Below, piece by piece: positions 1 to 10,785 of a stretch of DNA of 64,000 bases. Source of the DNA: Melampsora larici-populina 98AG31 (Eukaryota > Basidiomycota > Pucciniomycetes > Pucciniales > Melampsoraceae); contig NW_006768833.1 in assembly GCF_000204055.1 (NCBI RefSeq), positions 181,989 to 245,988 of the forward strand. Direction: 5' to 3'. The notes beneath the pieces were generated by a model. The model had not been told where the DNA came from. It worked only from the letters and a program-made list of their open reading frames with translations, and made no database searches. The translations under genes and the position numbers were made by a program. The stretch's first letter is position 1. Each line of letters opens with the position of its first letter.

Positions 1-482
1 ATTTTTGTCGGTCTGCGTGGGGAAAAGTTACAAATCACACATTTCCCAAGCCACCAGTCATGTTCAGGGTCAGACATGTGTACCATCTGATAGCCCTCGT
101 TGAGGCGCATCTTTTGCACCTGTCACATCTCTGGTACCATGTGACATGACTTCACAAAACACCGGTATCCGAAAACCCCCTCAGGACGGTTTGTTCTCCA
201 GGAGCTTTCCAGGGTCCTGTTTGAGTACCCTAATTGCATAATCTATTATTTAGGGTGTTCAAACAGGACCCTGGAAAGCTCCTGGAGAACAAACCGTCCT
301 GAGGGGGTTTTCGGATACCGGTGTTTTGTGAAGTCATGTCACATGGTACCAGAGATGTGACAGGTGCAAAAGATGCGCCTCAACGAGGGCTATCAGATGG
401 TACACATGTCTGACCCTGAACATGACTGGTGGCTTGGGAAATGTGTGATTTGTAACTTTTGCCCCCCCAGACCGACAAAAAT
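1..482. repeat. Foldback element: 233-bp inverted arms around a 16-bp spacer
   Basis: Positions 1-233 and 250-482 are reverse complements of each other with only scattered mismatches (for example the runs of G/C near 12-20 and 462-472). They leave a spacer of about 16 bp at 234-249. The palindrome reaches the first base of the window, so its outer left end and any target duplication cannot be seen. No credible protein is encoded; the short reading frame in the right arm is a by-product. This is the structure of a foldback-type non-autonomous transposon or a head-to-head insertion. Part of the inner arm recurs at 669-711, so the sequence is a member of a dispersed family. Confidence 0.85.
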
Positions 483-668
483 CCATACCGGCTCGGGTCG
501 GGTACTTACATACGGATATCTCGGTGATTACACGTGGTACAAAACTGAAAGTATATGTAATCGAGAGCCCTGATCAAGGCGCTTCGCCTACCACCGAGAA
601 ATCCATGTTAACCCACCTCTCCTCGGGGCAAATAGTGAAAGTGTGAGGGCCGGGGCCGGAATGGATCG

Positions 669-711
669 AGGACGGTTTGTTCTCCAGGAGCTTTCCGGGG
701 TCCTGTTCAAA
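669..711 (+). repeat. Partial copy of the foldback arm
   Basis: This 43-bp stretch repeats the segment at about 183-225 of the left foldback arm (and its complement in the right arm) with a single obvious substitution. It ends where the GTGCAAG array begins. It shows that the foldback family occurs at least twice here in different degrees of completeness. Confidence 0.7.
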
Positions 712-721
712 CCTCGAAATC

Positions 722-925
722 AATTCATGCAAGTTTTGTGCAAGTTCTGTGCAAGATATGAATAGAACTTGCACGGATCTTGCACAAAACTTGCAAGAGT
801 CGGTCTCGCACGGTTTTTGCACGGTTTGGAACACAATAACTCGGGTTGTCAAAAAAATTACTGTGCAAGATTAGTGCAAAAAATCTTGCACGGATCTTGC
901 ACGGATCTTGCACAGGTTTGAACAC
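722..925. repeat. GTGCAAG/CTTGCAC palindromic short-repeat array, copy A
   Basis: About a dozen copies of GTGCAAG or its complement CTTGCAC occur in 200 bp, in both orientations. They are interspersed with conserved words such as CTCGCACGGTTTTTGC and ACACAATAACTCGGGTTGTC. The same ordered words recur at 37,995-38,245, so this is a dispersed non-coding repeat family rather than a simple satellite. The alternating orientation allows extensive secondary structure. No coding capacity. Confidence 0.7.
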
Positions 926-2223
926 CCTAATTTTATGAAGCCAATTTTCAAATCTGAAATTCAATTTTCAAAGCAAAAATCAATTGATGTTGTTTGTTCT
1001 TGTTTGGTGTTTCATCAAACTTGACTACATATCAATCAAAATCTACTATCATCTTGATTTTTGATGGGTCAAGTCGTTTAGAGATCAACACAACTTGGCT
1101 ATTGATCCATTGATGACTCGATAGAATACTAATGGGTTAATGGAGTTAATCAGTAGTGAAATGATCACTTGGTCCAAGTCTGAACTCCTCAGTCTATATG
1201 TTCACCAAGAAACAGGTGATGTTGTTTCTATCTATCACCAGGAATTGAGTGAAAGACAAAAGTCAAATTGATGATTGTGAAGGTCAAGTTATTACAAAAT
1301 GAGAGTTGAACTTGTAAGGATCACAGTCGTTAGCAAAGATCGAAGTCGCGTTACAAGAATTGAAGATATACAAATCAGACTAAAGTTGATAAACATGAAC
1401 ATTTGAAGTTTCTTGCGTGATGGAAAAAGAATCGTTTGCAGTTGTCAAGATTTTGATCGGAAGTCGTCTTGAATCTTGATGCGACAGAGCCCCGAGTTTT
1501 GAGGCTTTCCCGGGTTGATAATGGATTATTGAGACTTGAAAGCTGGTCTGGAGAAGCTTTCAAAATGATCAAAAATAATAGATTATCGACTGAAAAATGG
1601 CTTTCAAGAAGAGGGGCAATGGAGGGCAAAAGCGATAACAAACGAGTTTTTTTGAAAAAGTGTAAAATAGATTATTTTCAAAAAATACTACATTTCTTCC
1701 AGTTTTTGTAAGCCATACCAAACGGGGCCTTAACCCGACGATTGCGGATGCTCTTAAGATTTGAAGCAGGTTTTTAAATGTATTTTCATCTTAAGAGGGA
1801 TTCATCGGTTTCAATTTGTGTTCGTTTCTTAGTTTTCAAATGTCTCTCAAAAGGAAACGAGATCTTCAAGTGCACAAAATCAATCGATGCACAGTCTTGT
1901 TTTGTATCCTTTTTGAGATTTCTTCAGTCTCATTTGACTTGGTGTTAAGCTGTAAATATGTACCTTTTTCAATTGAAATGATTGTTGTTAATCTTGTTTT
2001 GAGTTTTTAAAACGATCGTTGTTGATCTCGTTTGATTTGTCAATTTCAGACCGCTTTTCAAACTAATGAGATCATTGTTTCCGAACCAATCTCTTTGAAA
2101 ACCATGTTAGTTACCTACTTGAAAGCTGTGCTCTTCATGTTGACTGTCTTTGTGATTTGCCTGAAAACCGACTTCACGAAGAAGTTGAACATTAATTGAA
2201 CTCCTCAGAAATTTGATTTCAAT

Positions 2224-2276
2224 TCTCTAATCGACTCAAACATCTTTTCTCAATAGATGTTCAAGTCGATTAGAGA
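2224..2276. repeat. 22-bp inverted repeat (hairpin)
   Basis: Arms 2,224-2,245 and 2,255-2,276 are complementary at 20 of 22 positions with a 9-base loop. There is no neighbouring gene for which it could be a terminator, and it may be the remnant of a small foldback element. Confidence 0.6.
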
Positions 2277-2769
2277 AAAATGTTGTATCTCAAATGTCTG
2301 ATCGACTCGAGGATTCAAGGTGAGAGTAGTGAATCGTGATGAGATGAAGTAGCTGATGGTGATGTGATTTGGTGCTGAGGTGAGTAGGGATGAGGGGTGA
2401 GCTGGTGGAGTTGGGTTGTGTTCACGGGGTTTCTGGCATTCTGGAAGTGTGGTGCATTCAAATTTGCTGAATGCCAGAACGCCAGAACACACCAAAAAAA
2501 AAACTTCTGGCGTTCTGGAAAAAACCTTCTGGAAATTCCCGGAACATATTTGTATACCCTAAGAGCATCACCACCGTTGCCGGGCAAATAAGCCATCTGT
2601 ACGATGACAGTCTGACAGGTCACAACATGTACAGCCAATTTACACGGCAAACGACCAAATTGTTGCCGTGCAAACACGAGACAGTACAAAATAATTTGTG
2701 ACCGAAAGGGCGTAGCGAGAGATTGTGCCAAGTTTTGCTTTTGACTGATATGATGTCAGTGTTTTGAAA

Positions 2770-4252
2770 ATGATCAGTCGATCATTTTCTGATCTTATCG
2801 AGACTTCCATCCATTTGACCAACATGCCGGGACATCCAGATCACCACCCTCTTGCTTTGAACAACCTACTGTCGATATGTACACAAACAAATAATCGAAT
2901 GCAAACTATTGTTGACGCTGGCCATGTGACCACGTCTGTAGCTCGTCACACCATCATTACGCAAAGTCATAACAAGCGTCGAGGCAGAGGTTCTTAGCCA
3001 GGCAAATCTCGCAATATCGAACGCAACCGCGAAGAAGGTCATGAAAAGTTGATGAATGACTACTTTGTTCGAAACCCTCGTTACAAGGACTACTTGTTTT
3101 GTCGTCGATACAGGATGGGACGCAATTTATTCCTGCGCGTTGTGGAAGGAGTCACATCTGAGGACCCCTACTTTGTCCAAAGGCGCGATGCGTGCGGCAG
3201 GCTTGGCCTTAGTTCTTTACAGAAGTGCACGGCTGCTATCAGGATGTTAGCTTACGGTACTCCAGCCGACATGAACGATGAAAACCTGCGTCTTGCCCAG
3301 TCAACCTCAATGGAGAGCATGTATCGATTTTGTGAAGCTGTTGTGTCGCGATTTGGTGGTGAATACCTTCGAGAACCTAACACCGAGGACACCGCTAGAC
3401 TATTGGAGGAAAACAAAGAACGTGGTTTTCCAGGCATGCTTGGATCTCTGGATTGCATGCACTGGCGTTGGAAGAACTGCCCAAAGGCTAACAGCGGTCA
3501 ATATAAAGGGAAAGAAGGAGGCCCCACGATTGTGTTGGAAGCCGTGGCGTCCAAGGATCGTTGGATCTGGCACGCATTCTTTGGAGTGCCTGGTTCTAAC
3601 AACGACCTCAATGTACTGAATCATTCACCGTTATTCGAACGTCTCTGCCGAGGTGAATCACCTGAGTGTAAATTCGAGATCAATGGGCACCAATATGACA
3701 AAGGTTACTATCTGGGCGATGGAATCTATCCCCAGTGGTCTACAATTGTCACAACTATCTCAAGTCCACAAGACGAGAAGAAAAGGGTATTTAATCTTTC
3801 ACTCTTGACTCCACCTCACGAATAAAATTACTGATTTCTTGTTGGTTATTATCTACTCAAAGTGGTTTGCGAAATTGCAAGAATCGATTCGAAAAGATGT
3901 GGAATGTGCGTTTGGCATTTTACAAGCGCGTGTTGCAATCGTGGGTGGCCCTGCTCGTATGTGGAGTCCTAAGAAATTGAAGACTATCATGTTGGCCTGC
4001 GTCATCCTCAACAACATGGTAGTTGAGGATGAGCGCGGTGGGGAACCACATGAGGTAATTCCTCTGGTTGAGTTAGCTGAGGTTCTACATCCAGCCAACG
4101 ATATGGCCCCATATCAACAATATCTACAAATTCAACGGGAAGTCGAAGACCATCAGTTACATCAGCAACTTCAAAACGATCTGGTTGAACATCTATGGAA
4201 CATACGAGGTAGAGCTCCCGCTGCGATTGCAAGACCAGCACCAGCAGTATAA
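2770..4252 (+). pseudogene. PIF/Harbinger (plant-transposon-type) DDE transposase with an in-frame stop
   Basis: Two exons, 2,770-3,786 and 3,863-4,252, joined in phase 0 across a 76-bp GT/AG intron. The translation has the HARBI1/plant-transposon-protein layout. An N-terminal helical region (motif MNDYFVRNPRYKDYLF) is followed by the DDE catalytic acidic residues: Asp in GSLDCMHW, Asp in GSNNDLNVLN and Glu in DVECAFG, the last encoded by exon 2. All three are present, so the nuclease core is intact. However, a TAG at 2,995-2,997 interrupts the frame after about 75 codons, between RRGRGS and PGKSRNIERN, which otherwise read on without a gap. Without readthrough or reinitiation at the ATG near 3,049, no full protein is made. 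The start at 2,770 is the first ATG of the open frame. Confidence 0.88.
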
Positions 4253-4574
4253 TGCTGTACTTTAATTTATTCTATCTTTTCCGTTTTTCCTATTCTGTTC
4301 AATGTGTGTCATATTTGTGTGGTCTTATGTTATCTTTCTCATGTTATTATCATGTCATGTTCATAACACTCTTTGTGTTTGTTCAGCGAGTGCTCTCAGC
4401 GTGTAGTGATGCCATGTGTTTTGTTTGTTCCTTCCAATACAACATTTCGGTAACTTCAGTGTTGCTATCTAACAATCAAATCCAGGCAAACAGTATTAAC
4501 AAGAAATGAAAAGGACAAGTATAGATCGAACATTGATCAATAACAATGATCATACAATGATAGGACAAAGCTGC
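4253..4574. other. Intergenic part of the Harbinger element
   Basis: A T-rich spacer lies between the convergent ends of the transposase gene and the 195-residue gene. It presumably holds both 3' untranslated regions. Nothing else is seen in it. Confidence 0.6.
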
Positions 4575-5299
4575 TTAAAGGGCATTGACCCAAAACTGAA
4601 GCCATGCCCATTTGGCTTCATCATCAAACACATTTACAAATTCCGCTCCTAAACCCCCTTCTCGTAGAACTTGCGCTGCTGATTCCTTCTCACCTGGTTG
4701 TTGCAAGTACGGTCCGTTGTAGTTGTAAACTTGGCCGAGAGCTTCTCGCAGGATCCTAAAATCCTCTCTTCGCTTACTTTGAATCACATTGATAATGCGA
4801 CGGATTTCTTCCTTGGCTCGTTGTTTGCGTTGGTATTGTGCTAGGCGTTCGATCTCTCGCTGAGCGCGAGGGCTGAGAATCAAATTGCGATTTTGGGCTT
4901 GGTTGCGTCGTTCCGCACGCCAGGTTCGCGGGCTGATGATGATGACATCTGGAGAGGAGTCCCGATGGTTGCCTGTGTTTGAGAAAGATTAGGGTTATAT
5001 TTGGTTGATATTCGTATGTTCAAAAGAAGTGCTTCGCTCACCTTGCCTGTTAGGAGTGCGTAATCGGGGATTGAATCGATTGGTGACTTCACGTCCATTA
5101 GTCTGATTAGCCCGGTTGATTTGTAGAAACTCCCTCGGCGACAAACCACTTCGAAAGGTGGAACCTATCCAAGTAACTGCAAATTGAACCATTTTTGTTG
5201 AATTAAGCGAGGTGTAACATGCGCAAAAAATCAACGTGACCCACCTTCAGGCAAACTAGGAATGGCTATAACCTCGGAATGGCTGCTTGAATTTGACAT
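4575..5299 (-). CDS. Unrecognised 195-residue protein carried by the Harbinger element
   Basis: Three exons on the minus strand, 5,299-5,245, 5,176-5,042 and 4,972-4,575, join in frame through canonical GTGGGT..CAG and GTGAGC..CAG introns. They give 195 codons with a stop at 4,575. I do not recognise the family. The N-terminus is polar; the middle is rich in Arg/Asn/Gln; residues about 95-140 are very basic and predicted helical (QRKQRAKEEIRRIINVIQSK). The C-terminus is aromatic and acidic (FDDEAKWAWLQFWVNAL). It lies between the two classical Harbinger genes and well inside the TIRs, so it is either a third element-encoded factor or a captured gene. Unlike its two neighbours it has no internal stop. 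Confidence 0.6.
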
Positions 5300-5918
5300 T
5301 GTGTTAATGATATACGTGGAGTACGAAATAAGTGAAACAGGTTAGGATTAAAGAAACAGGTCTATAGACAAGTATATACACTGGGTTGAATCGAGGCAGA
5401 TGCTTGGTATAGGTGTTGGGCAAGCGACTGAGTGCGAATGAGTGCAGAAAGAAGGATTACACAGCAAATTTATAGCACATTTGAACCATTGCAGCACCCA
5501 ATCAAAGAACTCAATTCCAATCATAGCTAAATGAAATACGCAATGAAATGCTAGTCATAGCAACTGAGAAGGATGAAGCTCACGTCTTCGGCGACATATC
5601 AAACACCATCTTGGGCTGCAAAAGCTGCGTCCTGCACCTTTCTGGCTCGCAGCTCACAGAAAAATATGATATACCTCATTTGTACAAGGATGATAGCGGC
5701 GGAAGACCCTAGTTTGAAAGCAGCAAATCAATATAATTATACACATGTGAAATCTTTAATCAATATATACATCAAAATATAATTTTTTTGGTTGAACACG
5801 TAGTAAGTTGCAAGACTTATATACAGAGCATAAACAGTTTACAAAGAAATAGAACAATATCAAGTAAAGAGGTGAGGAAGTGTACACTACAAAGTTGAAA
5901 AGAAATTGATACAACAAA
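5300..5918. other. Non-coding spacer of the Harbinger element
   Basis: Lies between the start of the 195-residue gene and the end of the Myb-like gene, both transcribed leftward. It presumably contains the promoter of the former and the 3' end of the latter. No further gene is supported. Confidence 0.5.
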
Positions 5919-7492
5919 CTACTCTGGACTGTGGCGATTCATATCGGCCATTCGCTTCTTGAGAATCTCAGCCTGTCTCAATTGATAAAACAACCTAATT
6001 TCCCCTTGAAGTGAGCTAAGATCGGTCTTGAGTACCACATCGTCAGTGAGAAAATTGACTGCTGCAGCTTGAACTCATGAATCCAAAGCGATGGAGCCAC
6101 TAGCCGCCGCGATTGACTTCGCGCTCTCGGCCAGCTGAGAAAGGATAGCATCCACGTGCTTCGTCCGTTTGGCATACTTGTTGCCCATAGGGCAATCATG
6201 GTTGTCGGAGGAGATTACCTCAATGTCAGAATCATCGATATCAGTCTGAGAGCCAGATGTGGACCGGATTGAAATAACTGAAGGAGATGGTTTGGGTGGA
6301 GTTTGATTGGTCCGTCTAGCAAGGTCAATGTTGTAGTCAGCCCATTTCGGCGCGGTTGATAGGAGGTTATGACATCGAACATGTTTGAAGACATGTTTCT
6401 CTCGTTGTAAGTACATTTCATGTGCGTCGGCTGTGATGTCATGGGCGGATTTGCCACTACCGTGAAAATTCTTCACTTTGGAGAGATAGCCCACATACTT
6501 GTTGATCATTCGGTTCATAGGGCGCCAACGACATTGCAGAGACTCTTCGCTTCGTTCAATGTAGTCTTCAGGGTCGGTTTTGAGTAACATTTGCTTTTTG
6601 AAATCGGCAGCAATTCGTATCCACATGGACGTGGAGCTCTGTCCATTTCCGATTATTGAATCTTGTGAGATGTTCAGCCAAGATTGGCACAGCTGAAGGT
6701 CCTTGTCAGGGGTAAAGTTGGCCTTGCGACCAGTGGTTTGTTCAGATTCGGCTTCGTTGGATGCTGGAACGGCTGAAGTCTGGGTAGCCGACGCCTTGCC
6801 CTTTGATCGAGAGGTTGATGCCTTGCGCTTCAAGCCAGCAGAAGAACTCGAAGAAGGTGGTTTGGAAGCCGGTTCCGGGACAGGTGAGCTGTCTATAATA
6901 ACAATGGGTGGGGGAGGAAGGACAGGATCAGGCTGAGGATGTTCCGGCAGGGTAAGCCACTGGGCCGGCGGAGTGGAGCGAGATACGGGAGGAATCATTG
7001 GATTTCTGACCCCTAAAAAAGCAACGGGGACAAGTAAGCAGCCACCACCTAAGGACATAAGTCAGATCAGTACATACCCAAGCTGCCATCTGACCCGAAA
7101 TGGCTATTTGGAGGACCCATTAACCCATGGTTTGGGCGCCCGTGGTGATGAATGTTGTTGGATGATATACCAGGATTGATCGCACCATGCATGATCGGAG
7201 CTCGCTGAACAGAACGGTAGATATAGGCCTGTTGGTGATCATTGAAGGCTGACATACAAGGTTTGAACACGTTAGATCGGAAATGATATCGAGAAAAGAA
7301 TAACTTACGCTGGTCCACTCCAGAATGGGTGTCCGGGTGACGATGATCAGGCCGGTAGTGATAGACTTGTTGATGATCATGGATGGCTGATCATCACACC
7401 GCACATTGAGTAAATCACGTTAGATCGTCTCGTCGTTATGTAAGGTCAGATACGGGGAAAGGCTCACGCTCAGAATCATGTCTGTTATTCAT
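5919..7492 (-). pseudogene. Trihelix/Myb-SANT-like Harbinger partner protein, four exons, in-frame stop near the C-terminus
   Basis: Exons on the minus strand are 7,492-7,468, 7,386-7,309, 7,248-7,078 and 7,012 onward, all in phase 1 with GT/AG introns. The frame reaches a TGA at 6,077-6,075 after 403 residues, but continues for 51 further codons to a TAG at 5,919 in the same frame. That extension reads as a clean amphipathic helix (LFYQLRQAEILKKRMADMN). The ancestral protein was therefore about 454 residues, and TGA (perhaps from CGA) is a late nonsense change. The core, about residues 170-310, is a trihelix DNA-binding domain like other Harbinger ORF2 proteins, starting FTPDKDLQLCQSWLNIS. 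In that class the partner binds the element ends and helps the transposase enter the nucleus. Exons 2 and 3 begin with near-identical peptides around P-x-x-DHQQ, an apparent exon duplication. Confidence 0.8.
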
Positions 7493-8182
7493 ATCAAAGT
7501 GGTCACACGACAAGGACGACAAGAAAGAGTAGCAGGATAAGGGTATGAAGAATAAAAGAGAGGAACACTGTATAGAGATAGCTAGCCAACCGGTTGATGT
7601 CTGAAACTGGAGGTAGTGAAAGAGAAGAAGAACAAACAAAGGGAGAACAGAGAGGTGACACGCCAAATATAAGGAGGGGAACAGAAACGGCACAGTATTT
7701 ATGTGAGTCAAAGGTGCACAGAGACGCGCTTGATGAGAGGTCAGCAAGGGTTTACTACATGAAATATGTTCAAAACTTCGACAAATGTGTAGGATGTTGG
7801 TGCGGTGACGGAAAGAAAAGAGGTTCATCAATCAAAATATCAAAGCGCGTTGGCCTGAAGCGAAAAGCCGTGATCGGAAGATAGTTGATAGTGATCGTAA
7901 TGCCTTGCAGAGCTGGAAGTGAGAAGTGACTGATGATAGTGGAGTGATAGGCCCAAGATGACAACGACAGGAGTAAGAAGAAAGGTACGAAAGAGGTGGC
8001 CAAAGGTCAAAAGGTACGTACAAAATGGGGCTATTCGGTGTTTTAGACGGAGTGTAGTCCTATACTCTCCCGGTCGAAATTTGGACGGAGTGTAACCCAT
8101 ACAGGCGGGTTACACGGTCCAGTGGCTCGTATGTTTTCCCACACGCCGTGTAAATTGGCTGTATTTGCCTATTTACACGGCC
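7493..8182. other. Right non-coding end of the Harbinger element
   Basis: Probably the promoter and leader of the Myb-like gene plus the subterminal region. It carries short words ACACGG/CCGTGT in both orientations, including the 18-bp subterminal motif at 8,145-8,162 shared with the left end. No gene seen. Confidence 0.55.
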
Positions 8183-8475
8183 CGGTGGTGATGCTCTAAA
8201 TGTACATAAAAGAAATGTGTTCAGCAAGGTTCAGGCTCAGCAAGGTTCAGCATATGTTGAACTTGAGGCAAACCCCGAAAGAAAGACCCGAGCATGTCGC
8301 TGTCGGGTGAAGCTCTGCACCGGGCTTTCTGACCTATCCGGACCCCGTATCCCGCAGAGTCCACGGGTCATTACTCAACTTTCGCCCGAATTTGATTCGA
8401 TATCTCTTCTTAAAACCTTCACTCTATTTGTAATCCAAGTTCAAATCATTTTCAATTAAAAATAATTTCTCAAAG

Positions 8476-10343
8476 ATGCGTAGAGGAAGAAAACCAAAAT
8501 CACAATCCATAGGAACTCATCAAGACGATCGAAGGAATCATAGTGGAAAGTTTCATCTCGGTGGTACTTCTACTAGACCTTTGATTACTTTTACTGATAC
8601 TAAAAGACCTATGATTTTGGAGGATAAACCTCATGTTAATTTTCCTTTGGAATTAAGTTCCACTACAACTTCAGAAACAACTAGGAATTCAGAAACGACT
8701 AGGAATTCAGAAATGACTATGGATTCGAATTTAGAAACGAATCATAAGGCTTTTATTGAAGAAATTGATAATGATACGAAACTTGAAGATGATCGGGTTT
8801 ATTGTATTTGTAAACGGGTGTATGATGGACGTACGATGATTGCTTGTGATCGGTTAGTGTTCTTTATGATACATTTTGAGATACTTATTGATAATTTATT
8901 TTGTTAAATGAAATCGAATTAGATGTGATGATTGGTATCATAATGATTGTGTGGGGATAAATGATGAATTAGTAGAATTAGTAGATGTGTTTATTTGTCC
9001 AAGTTGTGAACCAGGTGAAGATCTCAAAGCTAAACCCTAAAATACAAGAAATTCTGAAAAGTCTGATAACTAAAATTGTTTTTTTTGTTTTTGAATAGGA
9101 GTCCAAAGAAACACTACATGGAAAGCTCAATGTGCTAGACCAGGTTGTCATTCAGGATCGCGTAGATTATCAAAGTATTGTACAGATTGGTGTGGATTGA
9201 AGACCGTGTCGAATCGACTTGAAGCAAGCATGATTGATCCAGTAGATTTTTGGGAATCAGTACGAAGTGTTAAACGGCCTCAGGCAGTGATCCAAATAGA
9301 TGATCAAGAAGAAGAAGCAGAAGAAACGGAGTTCCACCAAAATGGATTACTGAACCGACTACGAAACGAACTAGAGACAATCCTAGATCGAACATCCAAA
9401 CTTGATTCACAAATCCGAATCGTGAGTAGTCGATCTAGGTACTTAAAATTCACGATCGATCGGTGGCAAAAGATGTGTATAGAGACCGCTCGAGCATTAG
9501 CATCAGAAGACTTACGAGCCGAAGAGTTTGATGAAGAATCGGGTGGGATCCATCTGGCGATTGTTGAGAAACCTACAAAGAAACCAGCTGGGAAAGGGAA
9601 AGCTAAAGGCAGAGTGGCGTTTAAGAAACCGTTGAATGGGTTGGATTCCGCTACTGGTAGTAATGAGGCGCCTTGTGGGTTTGATGTGAGGTTGGTATGG
9701 GATGATCGAGATTGTGAGTGGTAAGTCTTTGATATTCGAGTGGTTTCTAAAAAGACGATAAAAAGATTGAAAATAGATGAATGGATGATGGTTTAAAAGG
9801 GATCCCATGGTCATCTTCAGAACAATTCTCGTCAATGGTCTTGGGTCCCGGTTTAGAATCTAATGGAACACATCATCAAGAAGAAACGTTGGGATCAATA
9901 GAAGATTTGAAAGTTAAACAAGATCTTGATCAAGTCGTTTCAGAAGGAATGGTTTGTTTGATCATGAAGAAAAAGTGTGATCGACATATGGGATGGCAAA
10001 AGACGAAAGAAAATGATTTTGAAACTGAATTGGGTACATTAGTTAAGTATACCCACATCATCTTTTATTAATATATTGCAAAAATCTGTCATTCTGATAT
10101 TGTTTGATTTGGATTTTGGATCAGACAAGAAGTGTTGAAAAACTAAGGTTTGAAGAAAGAAAGATTAGAGAAAGGATCGAAGAAGAAGAACAATTGGATC
10201 AGTTTAGGATGATGAAAAAGATGAATCCTAAACGGTTTGATGAACTTGATCATGAAGCTGAACTGATGAGAAATCAATCTACAAGAGATTTGATGAGTAA
10301 AAAGAAATCTGTTGGTAAGAAGAAAAAGAATCAAAAGATGTAG
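8476..10343 (+). CDS. SPP1: Spp1/CXXC1-type PHD-finger protein of the Set1 (COMPASS) complex
   Basis: Five exons proposed: 8,476-8,852, 8,923-9,014, 9,099-9,713, 9,800-10,041 and 10,125-10,343, giving about 514 residues. The N-terminus holds a basic RRGRKPK motif. Residues about 109-155 form a PHD finger (VYCICKRVYDG then CDDWYHNDC and FICPSC), split by intron 1. A further Cys cluster follows (CARPGC..SKYCTDWCG), typical of Spp1/CXXC1. A coiled-coil region and a C-terminal KKKCDRHMGWQK motif complete the pattern. In the family, the PHD binds methylated H3K4 and tethers the Set1 methyltransferase to chromatin. Joins 1, 2 and 4 are phase-perfect. The third is uncertain: only the GTGAGT donor at 9,714 with a weak AAAAG acceptor at 9,799 keeps the frame open. 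Confidence 0.85.
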
Positions 10344-10785
10344 AGTTTGAATGAATGAATGATCTGAGGGGTGAAAATGAACATGGGGGTGTTGGTTTGA
10401 TGGAGATATAGTTTTTCGTGTTTTTAGTTTGTGTAGATCATTGTTTATTTTTGGAATTGAGATGTTGGTTTTGATCAAATTTGTTATAAATAGAAACTGG
10501 CTTGAATGTCTTGATTTGATCTTTGCTTGAGGTGAGGAATATTGAAGTTTATGAAAGTTTGAATTCCAAGATTCAAAGTATAGCTGTGATGATGATGTAT
10601 GATTTTCTGAGGATGAGATATGTTTATAAGGAGTGAAGTGAGTATTTTAGGAGTGAATTTTCTTTTGACCCGTTGTATTCTTCCATAAAGAGTGTTCGGG
10701 TATAAGTGTATTTGAATCCAAATGGTTTGAGCATTCCATTGTTTACAAATTCTTGTCGTAGTAGTAGTAGTCATAGTAGTGAGTC
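10344..10785. other. Spacer between the Spp1-like and kinesin genes
   Basis: Holds the 3' end of the upstream gene and the promoter of the kinesin gene, both on the plus strand. A short GTAGTAGTAGT run precedes the kinesin start. No other gene is supported. Confidence 0.5.

Larger units (their letters stand above)
483..2562. other. Gene-free stretch left of the Harbinger element
   Basis: I see no supported gene in these 2 kb. The stretch contains a partial copy of the 1-482 foldback arm, an array of short GTGCAAG-type words, a 22-bp hairpin and, at 2,429-2,530, several direct and inverted copies of a TTCTGGCRTTCTGG-like word. The remaining reading frames are short, lack splice-supported extension and resemble no family I know. 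Confidence 0.6.
2563..8196. mobile_element. PIF/Harbinger DNA transposon, 5.6 kb, complete with TIRs and TSD
   Basis: The left end GAGCATCACCACCG (2,563-2,576) is the exact inverse of the right end (8,183-8,196). Both ends are flanked by TAA (2,560-2,562 and 8,197-8,199), the 3-bp TWA target duplication expected of PIF/Harbinger elements. An 18-bp subterminal word, ACAGCCAATTTACACGGC, lies at 2,631-2,648 and inverted at 8,145-8,162, a likely transposase or partner-protein binding site. Inside are a DDE transposase (plus), an unrecognised 195-residue gene (minus) and a trihelix/Myb-like partner (minus). The perfect ends suggest fairly recent insertion, yet both canonical genes carry an in-frame stop, so this copy is probably not autonomous. 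Confidence 0.93.

Noticed and set aside
2315..2731. 138-codon minus-strand frame across the left Harbinger end
   Set aside because: It crosses the transposon boundary and target duplication, so it cannot be an old gene, and it resembles nothing.
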